A stretch of 64,000 nt of DNA from Oerskovia flava (GTDB taxonomy: Bacteria > Actinomycetota > Actinomycetes > Actinomycetales > Cellulomonadaceae), in NCBI RefSeq assembly GCF_026163685.1, contig NZ_JAOXSR010000013.1:1-64000 (forward strand). Direction: 5' to 3'. A program made the position numbers and the translations under genes. Shown here piece by piece: positions 1 to 8,202 of the stretch (position 1 is the stretch's first letter; each line of letters opens with the position of its first letter). The notes beneath the pieces were generated by a model. The model was given only the letters and a program-made list of their open reading frames with translations, was not told where the DNA came from and searched no databases.

Positions 1-34
1 TTCCTCGGCACGATCGCGTGATCGTGCCGAGGAA
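1..34. terminator. perfect 15-bp inverted repeat, terminator or operator
   Basis: Positions 1-15 (TTCCTCGGCACGATC) are exactly complementary to 20-34, with the 4-base loop GCGT. No T-run follows. It may be a terminator of a gene ending left of the window or an operator of the PLP-enzyme gene that starts at 53. The sequence alone does not decide. Confidence 0.5.
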
Positions 35-52
35 CCGCCTGCTCGGCGGTCG

Positions 53-1426
53 GTGGGGCCGTTGACCAAAGGGATGCGGGTGGGGCAGGAGGTCGGGGTC
101 GACGTGCTGCTCGCGGGGCGCCCGCGGGTGCCCGACGACGTCTTCAGCTGGCCGCTTCTCACGCTCGACGACGACGCGCTCGAGCACAACATCTCCCTCA
201 TGGCGCGGCTGTGCGCCGAGCGGGGGGTCGAGCACGCCCCGCACGTGAAGACCGCCATGTCGCCCGAGCTCTTCGCGCGCCAGCTGCGCGCCGGCGCGTG
301 GGGGGCGACCGTGGCGAACCCCGCCCAGCTGCGGGTCGCTCGCTCCTGGGGGACCGAGCGGATCTTCCTCGCGAACGAGCTGATGGACCCGCGCGAGATC
401 ACCTGGCTGCGCGCCGAGCTCGAACGGTCCCTCCAGCCGGGTGGTACATCTCTCGAGATCTGGTTGTACGTCGACTCGGCGGAGGGTGTCGCGCTGCTCG
501 CGCAGGGGTTCGCGGGCGCCGCACCCGCGGTCCTCAACCGCCTCGGCGTCCTCGTCGAGGTGGGGGTCGACGGCGGCCGGACCGGCGTGCGCAGCCCGTC
601 GGCAGCGCTCGCGCTGGCCCGGGCGGTGCGCGCGGCCGGTCTGCCGCTGCTCGGCGTCGCGGGCTACGAGGGGTCGGCAGCCGGTGGGACGACACCCGAC
701 GACCTCGACCGTGTCACGGCCTACTGCCGCGGGCTGCGGGACGTCGCCGGCGCGTTCGTCCGCGAAGGGCTCGTCGACCCCGAAAGCCCCGTCGTGCTCA
801 CCGCCGGGGGCAGCTCCTTCCTCGACGTCGTGCTCGCCGAGCTGCCCGGTCCGCTGGAGCTGCCCGGTCCGCTGGAGCTGCCCGGTCCGTCGGAGCAGTC
901 CGGGACGTCCCTGCAGCCCGGAAGGTCCCTGCAGCCCGGAAGGACCAGGGACGTGCGCGTCGTCGTGCGCTCAGGCGCCTACGTCACGCACGACCACGGC
1001 TTCTGCGCCCGGATGGACCCGTGGACCCGTATCCCCGGCGCGGAACCCATGCAGGCGGCGGCGGTGGTGTGGGGGCAGGTGCTGTCCGTGCCGGAGCCCG
1101 GCCTCGTGGTCTGCGGGGTCGGACGGCGCGACGTCTCCTACGACATCGACCTGCCCGTCGCGCTGCACCTGCGCACGCTCGACGAGCACGGCTCCCTTCG
1201 CCCTGCCCGGGCGCTCGCCGGAGCACGCGTCACCGCGCTCAACGACCAGCACCTGTACCTCGCCGTCGACCCGGCACCGGACGGCGCACGGGATGCGCAC
1301 GTGCGGCCCGGTGACGTCGTCGGGTTCGGCATCTCGCACCCCTGCACGCTCTTCTCGACGTGGCGCGTGGCGGCGGTCGTGGGCGCCGACGACGAGGTCG
1401 TCGACGTCGTCACCACGGACTTCTGA
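53..1426 (+). CDS. D-serine dehydratase / D-threonine aldolase-like PLP enzyme
   Basis: This 457-residue protein has the alanine-racemase-type PLP barrel at its N-terminus. The motif APHVKTAMSPELF near residue 65 supplies the Schiff-base lysine. The C-terminal domain ends with a conserved His (LNDQHLYL) and an HPC motif (GISHPCTLF), as in metal-assisted D-serine dehydratase-like proteins. Such enzymes deaminate or cleave D-hydroxy amino acids; the exact substrate is not visible. The next gene encodes a RidA protein, which fits an enzyme releasing reactive enamines. A proline-rich repeat at residues 263-297 interrupts the C-terminal part. The start is uncertain: GTG 53 has no clear ribosome site, while ATG 74 follows AAAGGG. 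Confidence 0.8.
   Translation: MGPLTKGMRVGQEVGVDVLLAGRPRVPDDVFSWPLLTLDDDALEHNISLMARLCAERGVEHAPHVKTAMSPELFARQLRAGAWGATVANPAQLRVARSWGTERIFLANELMDPREITWLRAELERSLQPGGTSLEIWLYVDSAEGVALLAQGFAGAAPAVLNRLGVLVEVGVDGGRTGVRSPSAALALARAVRAAGLPLLGVAGYEGSAAGGTTPDDLDRVTAYCRGLRDVAGAFVREGLVDPESPVVLTAGGSSFLDVVLAELPGPLELPGPLELPGPSEQSGTSLQPGRSLQPGRTRDVRVVVRSGAYVTHDHGFCARMDPWTRIPGAEPMQAAAVVWGQVLSVPEPGLVVCGVGRRDVSYDIDLPVALHLRTLDEHGSLRPARALAGARVTALNDQHLYLAVDPAPDGARDAHVRPGDVVGFGISHPCTLFSTWRVAAVVGADDEVVDVVTTDF
839..943 (+). repeat. two 18-bp in-frame tandem repeats inside the PLP enzyme gene
   Basis: An 18-base unit encoding ELPGPL occurs at 839-856 and 857-874, with a diverged third copy at 875-892. After 15 bases a second unit, TCCCTGCAGCCCGGAAGG (SLQPGR), occurs at 908-925 and 926-943. 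The unit length keeps the frame, so copy number can change without killing the enzyme. The encoded stretch is rich in Pro and Gly and probably forms an exposed loop. Confidence 0.9.
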
Positions 1427-1496
1427 CCCGGACCGCCGGCACCGTCCTCAGACCAGACCAGACCAGGCACCTAGACCCACGACCCGAAGGACGACC

Positions 1497-1928
1497 ATGC
1501 ACACCACGCCCGACCCGCTGCCCGACTCCCCCAAGACCGCCGTCTCCACGCCGCACGCCCCGGCGCCCGCGCACACGTTCCACCAGGGTGTGCGCAAGGG
1601 TCCGTTCGTCCAGGTGTCGGGTCAGGGCCCCGTCGACCCGGAGACGAACGAGTACCTCTACCCCGGCGACGTCGCCGCCCAGACGACGCGCACGCTCGAG
1701 AACGTCCGGGCCATCGTCGAGGCCGCGGGCGCGACGTTCGACGACGTCGTCATGCTGCGCGTGTACCTCACCACGCGCGACGACTTCCCGATCATGAACG
1801 AAGCCTACGGGGCGTTCGTCGCGCAGCACACCACGGGCGGGGTACTGCCGAGCCGCACGACGGTCTTCACCGGGCTGCCGCGCGCGGAGATGCTCGTCGA
1901 GATCGACGCGTTCGCCATCACGTCCTGA
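1497..1928 (+). CDS. RidA family protein (enamine/imine deaminase)
   Basis: This 143-residue protein is of the YjgF/YER057c/UK114 family, which hydrolyses 2-aminoacrylate-type enamines made by PLP enzymes. Family features seen are GPFVQVSGQGPVDPET, the central LENVRAIVEAAGATFDDVV helix, and the terminal block PSRTTVFTGLPRAEMLVEIDAFA that holds the substrate-binding Arg. The ATG follows a GAAGGACGACC ribosome site. It sits 70 bases after the PLP enzyme gene on the same strand, so the two are probably co-transcribed and functionally paired. The reading frame extends far upstream without a stop, but that part overlaps the PLP gene in another frame and is not real. Confidence 0.9.
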   Translation: MHTTPDPLPDSPKTAVSTPHAPAPAHTFHQGVRKGPFVQVSGQGPVDPETNEYLYPGDVAAQTTRTLENVRAIVEAAGATFDDVVMLRVYLTTRDDFPIMNEAYGAFVAQHTTGGVLPSRTTVFTGLPRAEMLVEIDAFAITS

Positions 1929-2008
1929 TCTCACGTCCGCCTCGTCTGCCCAGCCCGGTCGACCAGCCCGGTCGACCTCGGACCACGACCGGCGTGGGCG
2001 GCGGGGCG

Positions 2009-2014
2009 TAGCGT
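2009..2014 (+). promoter_or_regulatory. -10 box (TAGCGT) of a probable leaderless start
   Basis: TAGCGT ends 7 bases before the in-frame GTG at 2022 and there is no ribosome site. This spacing puts the transcript start at or next to the start codon, and favours GTG 2022 over the earlier GTG at 2013, which lies inside the box. Confidence 0.45.
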
Positions 2015-2021
2015 GCCGGGT

Positions 2022-3230
2022 GTGATCGAGACCGTCGCCGTCGAGGGCTACCGCTCCCTGCGCCGGCTGGTGCTGCCGCTCGGGCGCCTGACGGTCGTGA
2101 CCGGGGCGAACGGCGTCGGCAAGTCCAGCCTCTACCGGTCGCTACGCCTGCTCGCGGACTGCGCGCTCGGCGGCGCGGTCGGGGCGCTCGCCCACGAGGG
2201 TGGTCTGCCCTCCACGCTGTGGGCCGGGCCCGAGAACATCCCGCGGTCCGTGCGCGCCGGTGAGCACCCGGTGCAGGGCACCCGCCGCACCCGGCCGGTC
2301 GCGCTCCGGCTGGGGTTCGCGGGCGGTCCGGGCGATCCCGGCTACGGGATCGACCTGGGCCTGCCGACCGACGGCGGTTCGGCGTTCTCGCTCGATCCCG
2401 AGATCAAGACCGAGGCGGTGTGGTCCGGGCCGATGCTCCGACCCGCGACCCTCGTCGCCGACCGGCACGGCCCGGCGGTCAGACTGCGGGCCGACGACGG
2501 CTCGTGGCGCCCCTGGGGATCGCGGCTGCGGGCCTTCGACTCCATCCTCTCCGAAGTCGTGGACCCGGTCGGCGCCCCCGAGCTCGTCGCCGTCCGGGAG
2601 CGCCTGCGGTCGTGGCGCTTCTACGACCAGTTCCGGACGGACCCGCTCGCCCCGGCGCGAGCCGTGCGGACGGGCACCCGCACCCCGGTCCTCGCGCACG
2701 ACGGCGCCGACCTGCCCGCCGCGCTCGAGACGATCCGTGAGCTGGGCCGGGCGGACGAGCTCGACGCCGCCGTCGAAGGCGCCTTCCCGGGCTGCACCGT
2801 CCGGGTCAAGGAGAGCGCGGGCCGGTTCGAGCTCGCGTTCCACCAGCACGGTCTGCTGCGGCCGCTCACCGGTGCCGAGCTCTCCGAGGGGACGTTGCGG
2901 TACCTGCTGTGGGTCGCGGCCCTGCTGAGCCCACGACCGCCCGCGCTGCTCGTGCTCAACGAGCCGGAGACGAGCCTCCACCCCGACCTGCTCCCCGCCC
3001 TGGGTGCCCTGGTGCACGCCGCCGCCCGGGACACGCAGGTCGTCGTGGTCACGCACGCCCGCCCCCTCGTCGAGGCGATCCGCCGCGCGGCCCACGAGGC
3101 CGGGCCCGCCGACGAGGACGCGGTCGACGACGTCCACGAGGTCGAGCTGGTGAAGTCCTTCGGCGAGACGACGGTCGCCGGGCGCGAGGGTCCGCTCGAC
3201 GAACCCGCCTGGCACTGGCCGGCGCGCTGA
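2022..3230 (+). CDS. stand-alone AAA family ATPase (AAA_21/RecF-like)
   Basis: This protein of about 402 residues begins IETVAVEGYRSLRRL, followed by a Walker A (GANGVGKSS near residue 30). A C-terminal block LVLNEPETSLHPDLLPAL serves as signature and Walker B, and VVVVTHARPLVEA as the H-loop. This is the ABC-type AAA_21/OLD-like ATPase fold without a TOPRIM or nuclease domain. The role of such solo ATPases is unknown, and no partner gene is adjacent. The start was moved to GTG 2022 because a TAGCGT box covers the earlier GTG. Confidence 0.75.
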   Translation: MIETVAVEGYRSLRRLVLPLGRLTVVTGANGVGKSSLYRSLRLLADCALGGAVGALAHEGGLPSTLWAGPENIPRSVRAGEHPVQGTRRTRPVALRLGFAGGPGDPGYGIDLGLPTDGGSAFSLDPEIKTEAVWSGPMLRPATLVADRHGPAVRLRADDGSWRPWGSRLRAFDSILSEVVDPVGAPELVAVRERLRSWRFYDQFRTDPLAPARAVRTGTRTPVLAHDGADLPAALETIRELGRADELDAAVEGAFPGCTVRVKESAGRFELAFHQHGLLRPLTGAELSEGTLRYLLWVAALLSPRPPALLVLNEPETSLHPDLLPALGALVHAAARDTQVVVVTHARPLVEAIRRAAHEAGPADEDAVDDVHEVELVKSFGETTVAGREGPLDEPAWHWPAR

Positions 3231-3246
3231 CGCGTCAGCGCTCCCT

Positions 3247-4440
3247 CTACCGCGAGGCGGTTCCGAGATACAGGCCCGTGACCATCGCCGCGAGATCGGC
3301 GAGACGTGCGGGCGTCCGGTTCAGCAGCTCGTCCAGATCGATCGGGCCGGGGGCGATGCTGAACGCCGCCGCGATCCCTGCCGCGTGCGTCTGCGCCGCG
3401 GGCAGCAGGACCCGGCCCGCGAGCACGACGACGGGTGGCCGCCCGGGTGCTGCGGCCGCCAGGGCACCGACGGCGTCCGCGACCTTCCCGTGGACGGACT
3501 GGGAGTCGAACGACCCCTCACCGGTCAGGACGAGGTCGGCCGACGCGATGGCCGCCGGCAGCCCGACGGCCTCCGCCACCAGGGTCGCGCCCGGGGTGAG
3601 CTCGGCGCCGAGGACCGCGACGAGCCCGGCCGGCACACCACCGGCGGCACCCGCACCGGGCAGGTCCGCCACCGCCACCCCCGTCTGCCGTTCGAGCACC
3701 TCGGCCCAGTGCTTCAGCGCCGCGTCGAGGTACTCGACGTCCGCCGGGGTCGCGCCCTTCTGCGGTCCGAAGACGTGCGCGGCCCCCAGGTCGCCGTGCA
3801 GCGGGTTGGTCACGTCGACCGCGAGGCGCCACCGCACGCGGGCGGCGCGCGGGTGCAGCCCGGACAGGTCGAGGCGCGCGACCTGCGCGAGGCCCTCACC
3901 GCCGTCGGGCACCTGCGCTCCCGACGCGTCGAGGAGCCGGGCGCCGAGACCCGTGAGGATGCCCGCCCCGCCGTCGGTCGACGCCGACCCGCCGAGGCAC
4001 ACGATGATCTCCTCGGCGCCGGCGTCGAGCGCCGCCGCCGCGGCGGCGCCGGTCCCGAGGGTGTGCGCGAGCAAGGGCTGGAGGGGGGCGTCGCTGACAC
4101 CCGGCAGTCCGCTGGCCTCGGCGAGCTCGACGATCCCGAGGCGACCGTCGGCCGACACCCCGTACCGGGCCGTGCGCGGCCGCCCGACCGCGTCGAGGGC
4201 GTCGACGTCGCGGGCGCCGGTGCCCCAGACCGCGAGGAGCGCGTCGAGGGTCCCCTCCCCGCCGTCCGCCATGGGCAGGAGCACGACGTCGGCAGCCGGG
4301 GCGACGGCGCGCACCCCGTCGGCGACGACGGCCGCGACCTCGGCGGCGGACAGGCTCCCCTTGAACGAGTCGGGGGCGACCACGACGCGGGGTGAAGCGT
4401 CCGGACGGTGACGGGGAGCGGGGCTCGACGGTGAGGACAC
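3247..4440 (-). CDS. glycerate kinase (GarK/GlxK type)
   Basis: This 397-residue protein has the glycerate kinase opening VVVAPDSFKGSLSAAEVAAVVADG, the motif PMADGGEGTLDAL, CLGGSASTDGGAGILTGLGARL, and the C-terminal VVVLAGRV. It phosphorylates D-glycerate (usually at position 2) with ATP, feeding glycerate from glyoxylate or sugar-acid breakdown into glycolysis. It converges on the AAA ATPase gene with 16 bases between. The GTG start has no ribosome site but lies 6 bases after a TAGGAT box, so the transcript is probably leaderless. It stands as a single gene with no carboligase or reductase neighbour. Confidence 0.92.
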   Translation of the reverse strand: MSSPSSPAPRHRPDASPRVVVAPDSFKGSLSAAEVAAVVADGVRAVAPAADVVLLPMADGGEGTLDALLAVWGTGARDVDALDAVGRPRTARYGVSADGRLGIVELAEASGLPGVSDAPLQPLLAHTLGTGAAAAAALDAGAEEIIVCLGGSASTDGGAGILTGLGARLLDASGAQVPDGGEGLAQVARLDLSGLHPRAARVRWRLAVDVTNPLHGDLGAAHVFGPQKGATPADVEYLDAALKHWAEVLERQTGVAVADLPGAGAAGGVPAGLVAVLGAELTPGATLVAEAVGLPAAIASADLVLTGEGSFDSQSVHGKVADAVGALAAAAPGRPPVVVLAGRVLLPAAQTHAAGIAAAFSIAPGPIDLDELLNRTPARLADLAAMVTGLYLGTASR

Positions 4441-4446
4441 GCCTCG

Positions 4447-4452
4447 ATCCTA
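4447..4452 (-). promoter_or_regulatory. -10 box (TAGGAT) of the glycerate kinase gene
   Basis: Read on the minus strand, TAGGAT is followed by 6 bases and then GTG 4440. This matches the leaderless pattern seen repeatedly in the window. No convincing -35 was found. Confidence 0.5.
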
Positions 4453-4493
4453 TGCAGGCGGGTCGAGCGAGGCGGCGCTCCGCCACGCCGTGA

Positions 4494-5057
4494 TCAGGCG
4501 GAGGCCGGTGGCGCGAGGTCGGCGAACCGGGCGAGCTCGCGCGCGGCGCGCCCGGCCCGCTCCGTGAGCCACGGCATGGGGAAGAGCTCGAGGGTCCAGT
4601 CCTCCGTGCTGGCGTACACGCCCGTGGGGACCTCGACCGCGCCCATGAAGGCGAAGAGCGGCCGCAGCGCCTGGTCGATCATGAGGGTGTGGCGGGGCGA
4701 GCCACCGGTCGCGGCGAGCAGGACCGGCGTCCCGGCGAGCGCCCGCGAGTCGAGGAGGTCGACGAACGACTTGAACACGCCCGCGTAGGAGCCGCGGAAG
4801 ACAGGGCTGGCGACGACGAGGAGGTCCGCTTGCTCGACCGCCTCGAGCGCCCCGACGAGAGCGGGTGCGCGCGTCCCGATCACCGTGGCGGTCGCGGCGG
4901 CCTCCGCGTGCTCGCGCACCTCGACGGTGCGGGTGCGGGCCTCGTGGCCCGCGACCGCGAGCGCCTCGACGGTCGCGTCGAGCAGCAGGTCCGTCAGGGC
5001 CCGCGACGTGGAGGGAAAACTCAGCCCGCTGGTGACCGCGACGACGTCGAGCGTCAT
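4494..5057 (-). CDS. NADPH-dependent FMN reductase family protein
   Basis: This 187-residue flavodoxin-fold protein starts MTLDVVAVTSGLSFPSTSRALTDLL, where the loop after strand 1 would bind the FMN phosphate. It also has the family block ADLLVVASPVFRGSYAGVFKSFVDLLD and LLAATGGSPRHTLMIDQALRPLFAFMGA. It resembles the CE1759-type FMN reductases that supply reduced flavin to monooxygenases or detoxify quinones. Its ATG overlaps the stop of the upstream MarR gene by 4 bases, so both are translated from one message and the reductase is probably under control of that MarR protein. Confidence 0.85.
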   Translation of the reverse strand: MTLDVVAVTSGLSFPSTSRALTDLLLDATVEALAVAGHEARTRTVEVREHAEAAATATVIGTRAPALVGALEAVEQADLLVVASPVFRGSYAGVFKSFVDLLDSRALAGTPVLLAATGGSPRHTLMIDQALRPLFAFMGAVEVPTGVYASTEDWTLELFPMPWLTERAGRAARELARFADLAPPASA

Positions 5058-5548
5058 GCGGACCCGCCGGCGACGGGCGCCGGGATGTCCGCCTGGGCCG
5101 CGCGGAGCTTGTCGAGCAGGGTGCGCAGCTCGGCGAGCTCGGCGTCGTCGAGCGCGCCGCCCACGTACGTCTCGATCGTGCGGACGTGCCGGCGACCGAT
5201 CTCCTTCTGCAGCCTCGCCCCTTCGGGGGTGAGGCGTACGACGGTGCCGCGCGCGTCGTCGGGCGGGGTGCTGCGCTCGACGAGGCCGCGCTGCTCGAGC
5301 CGCTCGACCATCCGGCTGAGCGAGGGCTGGGTCAGCAGGATGTGCTGGTTGAGCTCCCGCAGGCGGGCGCCCGTGCCGGGGCACAGCGTGAGCGTGAACA
5401 GGACGTCGTACTCCCGCATCGTCAGCTCGTGCCAGATGTCGTCCTCCTGCAGCCGGCGCATGATCGTGACCTGCGCCCGGAAGAGCGACTCCCACGTCTC
5501 GGTGGCGGCGCGTGCTCCACGCGCCGGTGCGTCGTCCTGCTGGCTCAC
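5054..5548 (-). CDS. MarR family transcriptional regulator
   Basis: This 164-residue winged-helix regulator has a recognition region LRELNQHILLTQPSLSRMVERLEQRGLVER and wing DDARGTVVRLTPEGARLQKE. It overlaps the FMN reductase gene by 4 bases and probably represses this two-gene operon, relieved by a redox-active or aromatic ligand (inference). The GTG at 5548 was chosen because GGACGGAG stands at a normal distance. An alternative start at 5596 adds 16 residues but has no ribosome site. Confidence 0.88.
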   Translation of the reverse strand: MSQQDDAPARGARAATETWESLFRAQVTIMRRLQEDDIWHELTMREYDVLFTLTLCPGTGARLRELNQHILLTQPSLSRMVERLEQRGLVERSTPPDDARGTVVRLTPEGARLQKEIGRRHVRTIETYVGGALDDAELAELRTLLDKLRAAQADIPAPVAGGSA

Positions 5549-5664
5549 GCTGGCTCCGTCCCGACGTCCTGGGCTGTGCGGTCCATGCCTGTGCATCGAC
5601 CGTCACCAGGTCGAACGGCGCCCGCCGGTGGGCTATTCCGCGGTGGGCGCCCGGCGGTGCGGGC

Positions 5665-6426
5665 TCATCGGCCCAGGCGGCGCTCCCGGTGGGAGAACGC
5701 CCGCAGCGCGCGCAGGTAGTCGACGCGGCGGAAGCTCGGCCAGTACGCCTCGCAGAAGTAGAACTCCGAGTGCGCGCTCTGCCACAGCAGGAAGCCCCCG
5801 AGGCGCTGCTCGCCCGACGTCCGGATGACGAGCTCGGGGTCCGGCTGCCCCTTGGTGTAGAGGTGCTCCTCGATGTGCTCGACGTCGAGGTTCTCCGCCA
5901 TGTCCTGCAGGGACGCCCCCGCGAGGGCCTGCTCCCGCAGGTAGGCGCGCACGGCGTCGGCGATCTCGTGGCGCCCGCCGTACCCGATGGCGACGTTGAC
6001 CTGCAGCCCTTCGACCTCGTCGGTGCGCTGCTGCGCCTCCCGCAGGGCGGCGGCGAGTCGCTCGGGCAGGAGGTCGAGCCGACCCATGACCCGCAGTCGC
6101 CAGCGCCCGGTGTCGGCGAGGTCGCGCACGGCGTCCTCGATGATGTCGAGCAGCGCGGCGAGCTCCTCGCGCGACCGGGCGAGGTTGTCCGTGGAGAGCA
6201 TCCACAGGGTGACGACCTCGATGCCGAGGTCCTCGGACCAGCCGAGGAACTCGGCGATCTTGTCGGCGCCACGGCGGTGACCGGTCGCGGCCGTCTCACC
6301 GAAGGACTTGGCCCACCGCCGGTTGCCGTCGAGGATCACCCCGACGTGCCGCGGCATGGTCGCCCGGGGCAGGGACGACGCCAGCCGGCGCTCGTACAGG
6401 CCGTACAACGGATGGGGCAGACGCAC
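5665..6426 (-). CDS. uppS: isoprenyl transferase (cis-prenyl diphosphate synthase)
   Basis: This 253-residue cis-prenyltransferase has the family signature MPRHVGVILDGNRRWAK (the Asp binds Mg-diphosphate), GADKIAEFLGWSEDLGI, VNVAIGYGGRHEI, and PELVIRTSGEQRLGGFLLWQSAHSEFYF. It condenses isopentenyl diphosphate in cis to make the lipid carrier for cell-wall sugars. Many actinobacteria carry two such enzymes (short-chain and decaprenyl), so the product length is not certain. The GTG start follows GAGGAAGCGCC. It is divergent from the hemolysin III gene, an arrangement also known for Rv1085c/Rv1086 in mycobacteria. Confidence 0.93.
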   Translation of the reverse strand: MRLPHPLYGLYERRLASSLPRATMPRHVGVILDGNRRWAKSFGETAATGHRRGADKIAEFLGWSEDLGIEVVTLWMLSTDNLARSREELAALLDIIEDAVRDLADTGRWRLRVMGRLDLLPERLAAALREAQQRTDEVEGLQVNVAIGYGGRHEIADAVRAYLREQALAGASLQDMAENLDVEHIEEHLYTKGQPDPELVIRTSGEQRLGGFLLWQSAHSEFYFCEAYWPSFRRVDYLRALRAFSHRERRLGR

Positions 6427-6563
6427 GGCGCTTCCTCGGCAGTCTGAGCAGGGTCGGGACCCGCTCACGCTACCGGAGCGACACCCGCCCGCCGGACGGG
6501 CGGACGCGACCGACGCGCCCCTCTGCACAATCTTCACACCGGCCGTCAGCACCCTACGGCGAC

Positions 6564-6587
6564 GTAACCTACGATGGCGTAGGTTAC
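6564..6587. promoter_or_regulatory. 10-bp palindrome between uppS and hemolysin III genes
   Basis: GTAACCTACG (6564-6573) and CGTAGGTTAC (6578-6587) are perfect inverted arms around ATGG. It lies 36 bases before the hemolysin III start and 138 bases before uppS. The shape is that of a dimeric (for example TetR-type) operator. The cognate regulator is not evident in the window. Confidence 0.55.
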
Positions 6588-6622
6588 CTTCCCCGTCGTC
6601 CCCGTCACCCGAGGAGCTCCCC

Positions 6623-7342
6623 GTGGCACGACCAGCCGACCAGGCCGGCCCAGGCCCCGCCGAGGGCCCCATGGACGACGTCCGCGAGGCCGTGGCCGCC
6701 GTCGCCGACGCGGTCAAGCCGCGGCTGCGGGGCTGGATCCACGCCGGGACGTTCCCGTTCGCGCTCGTCGCGAGCATCGTGCTCGTCGCCATCGCCCCGC
6801 CGGTCGCCGGGAAGGTCGCGTGCGCGGTCTTCGGGATCAGCGCGTGCCTGCTGTTCGGCACCAGCGCGGTCTACCACCGCGGCACGTGGTCCCCGCGCGT
6901 CGCGGGGATCCTGCGACGGGCCGACCACTCGAACATCTTCCTCATCATCGCCGGCACCTACACGCCGCTCGCGGTGCTCCTGCTGCCGAAGTCCACCGCC
7001 GTGACCCTGCTGTGGATCGTGTGGGGCGGGGCGGTCCTCGGGCTGCTCGCCCGCATCCTGTGGCTCGGCGCGCCGCGCTGGCTCTACGTGCCCATCTACG
7101 TCGCGCTGGGCTGGGTCGCGGTCGCCTACCTGCCGCAGTTCGCCGCGGCGGGCGGCGCCGCGGTCGTGTGGCTCGTCATCGCCGGCGGGCTCGCGTACAC
7201 GCTCGGTGCGGTCGTCTACGGCATCAAGCGGCCGAACCCGAGCCCTCGCTGGTTCGGCTTCCACGAGATCTTCCACCTGCTGACCGTCGTCGGGTTCACC
7301 TGCCACCTCGCCGCCATCACGATCGCGGCTCTGCAGGCCTGA
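6623..7342 (+). CDS. trhA: hemolysin III family membrane protein (PAQR-like)
   Basis: This 239-residue protein has seven predicted membrane segments and the family histidines: SAVYHRGTW after segment 2, RRADHSNIFLIIAGTYTP, and FHEIFHLLTVVGFTCHLAAI near the end. These His/Asp positions form the putative metal site of the PAQR/hemolysin III superfamily. The bacterial role is linked to membrane lipid homeostasis; the name hemolysin is historical. The GTG at 6623 follows GAGGAGCTCCCC. The longer upstream reading frame overlaps uppS and is not real. Its last 26 bases overlap the convergent nitrilase gene. Confidence 0.9.
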   Translation: MARPADQAGPGPAEGPMDDVREAVAAVADAVKPRLRGWIHAGTFPFALVASIVLVAIAPPVAGKVACAVFGISACLLFGTSAVYHRGTWSPRVAGILRRADHSNIFLIIAGTYTPLAVLLLPKSTAVTLLWIVWGGAVLGLLARILWLGAPRWLYVPIYVALGWVAVAYLPQFAAAGGAAVVWLVIAGGLAYTLGAVVYGIKRPNPSPRWFGFHEIFHLLTVVGFTCHLAAITIAALQA

Positions 7343-8120
7343 CGACGTACCGCCGGTTGGCGAGCGACGGGTTGCGCTCGCGCACCCCCGCCAGGGCCCG
7401 CGGATCGATGTCGGCGGTCCGCAGCTCGGGACGCTCCGAGAGCTCGAGCCCGACCTGCCCGTCGGGACCGACGAGCAACGAGCGGCCCGTGACTCCCTTG
7501 CCCGCCTGACCGACGGCCACGACGACCGCCGTGTTCTCGATAGCCCGCGCCCGGGCCAGCGTCCGCCAGTGGTCGGCCTTCAGGGGTCCGTCGGCCCACG
7601 CCGCCGGGCACACCAGCACGTCGGCACCGGCGTCCACCAGCAGACGTGCCGACTCCGGGAAGCGCAGGTCGTAGCAGGTCAGGACCCCGAACGTCAGCCC
7701 GCCCAGGCGCAGCAGCAGGGGCGGGGCGTCGACCGCGCCCGGCTCCAGGCGATCCGACTCGCGCTGGCCGAACGCGTCGTACAGGTGCACCTTGCGGTAG
7801 ACCCCGACCAACGAGCCCGAGGCATCGAGGGCGACGACCGCGTTGACGGCCCGGTCCGGCCTCGAGCCCGGGAGCGTCGTGCCCGCGACGACCGCGACGC
7901 CCGTCTCGGCGGCCGACGCCGCGAGCGAGCGCACGAACGGTCCGTCGAGCGGCTCGGCGTGCTCCGGGCCCACACCCCGTCGGTCGTAGCCCGACGTGTA
8001 CTCCGGGAGCACGAGCAGGTCCGAGCCCACCCGCGACGCCTCGGCGAACGCCGACCCGACCGCGAGCAGGTTGGCCGCGTGGTCGTTCGCGATCTCCAGC
8101 TGCCCGATCGTCACACGCAC
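7317..8120 (-). CDS. carbon-nitrogen hydrolase (nitrilase superfamily)
   Basis: This protein of about 267 residues carries the nitrilase triad: Glu in LLVLPEYTSGYD, Lys in VYRKVHLYDAFG, and Cys in FGVLTCYDLRFPES. It hydrolyses a non-peptide C-N bond; the motifs resemble deaminated-glutathione amidase and omega-amidase relatives, but the substrate is not determined. GTG 8120 is where family similarity begins (RVTIGQLEIA). GTG 8198 or 8231 are possible upstream starts that would overlap the preceding membrane-protein gene. It follows the mca cluster on the same strand and overlaps the convergent hemolysin III gene by 26 bases. Confidence 0.85.
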   Translation of the reverse strand: MRVTIGQLEIANDHAANLLAVGSAFAEASRVGSDLLVLPEYTSGYDRRGVGPEHAEPLDGPFVRSLAASAAETGVAVVAGTTLPGSRPDRAVNAVVALDASGSLVGVYRKVHLYDAFGQRESDRLEPGAVDAPPLLLRLGGLTFGVLTCYDLRFPESARLLVDAGADVLVCPAAWADGPLKADHWRTLARARAIENTAVVVAVGQAGKGVTGRSLLVGPDGQVGLELSERPELRTADIDPRALAGVRERNPSLANRRYVVRPAEPRS

Positions 8121-8202
8121 GGACGCCGCGCCCTGCTCGTCGGTCTCGTCGTCAGCCTGCGCGTCGGGCAGGGCGTCCGTCCGCCGGTCCCGTGCCACGG
8201 CC

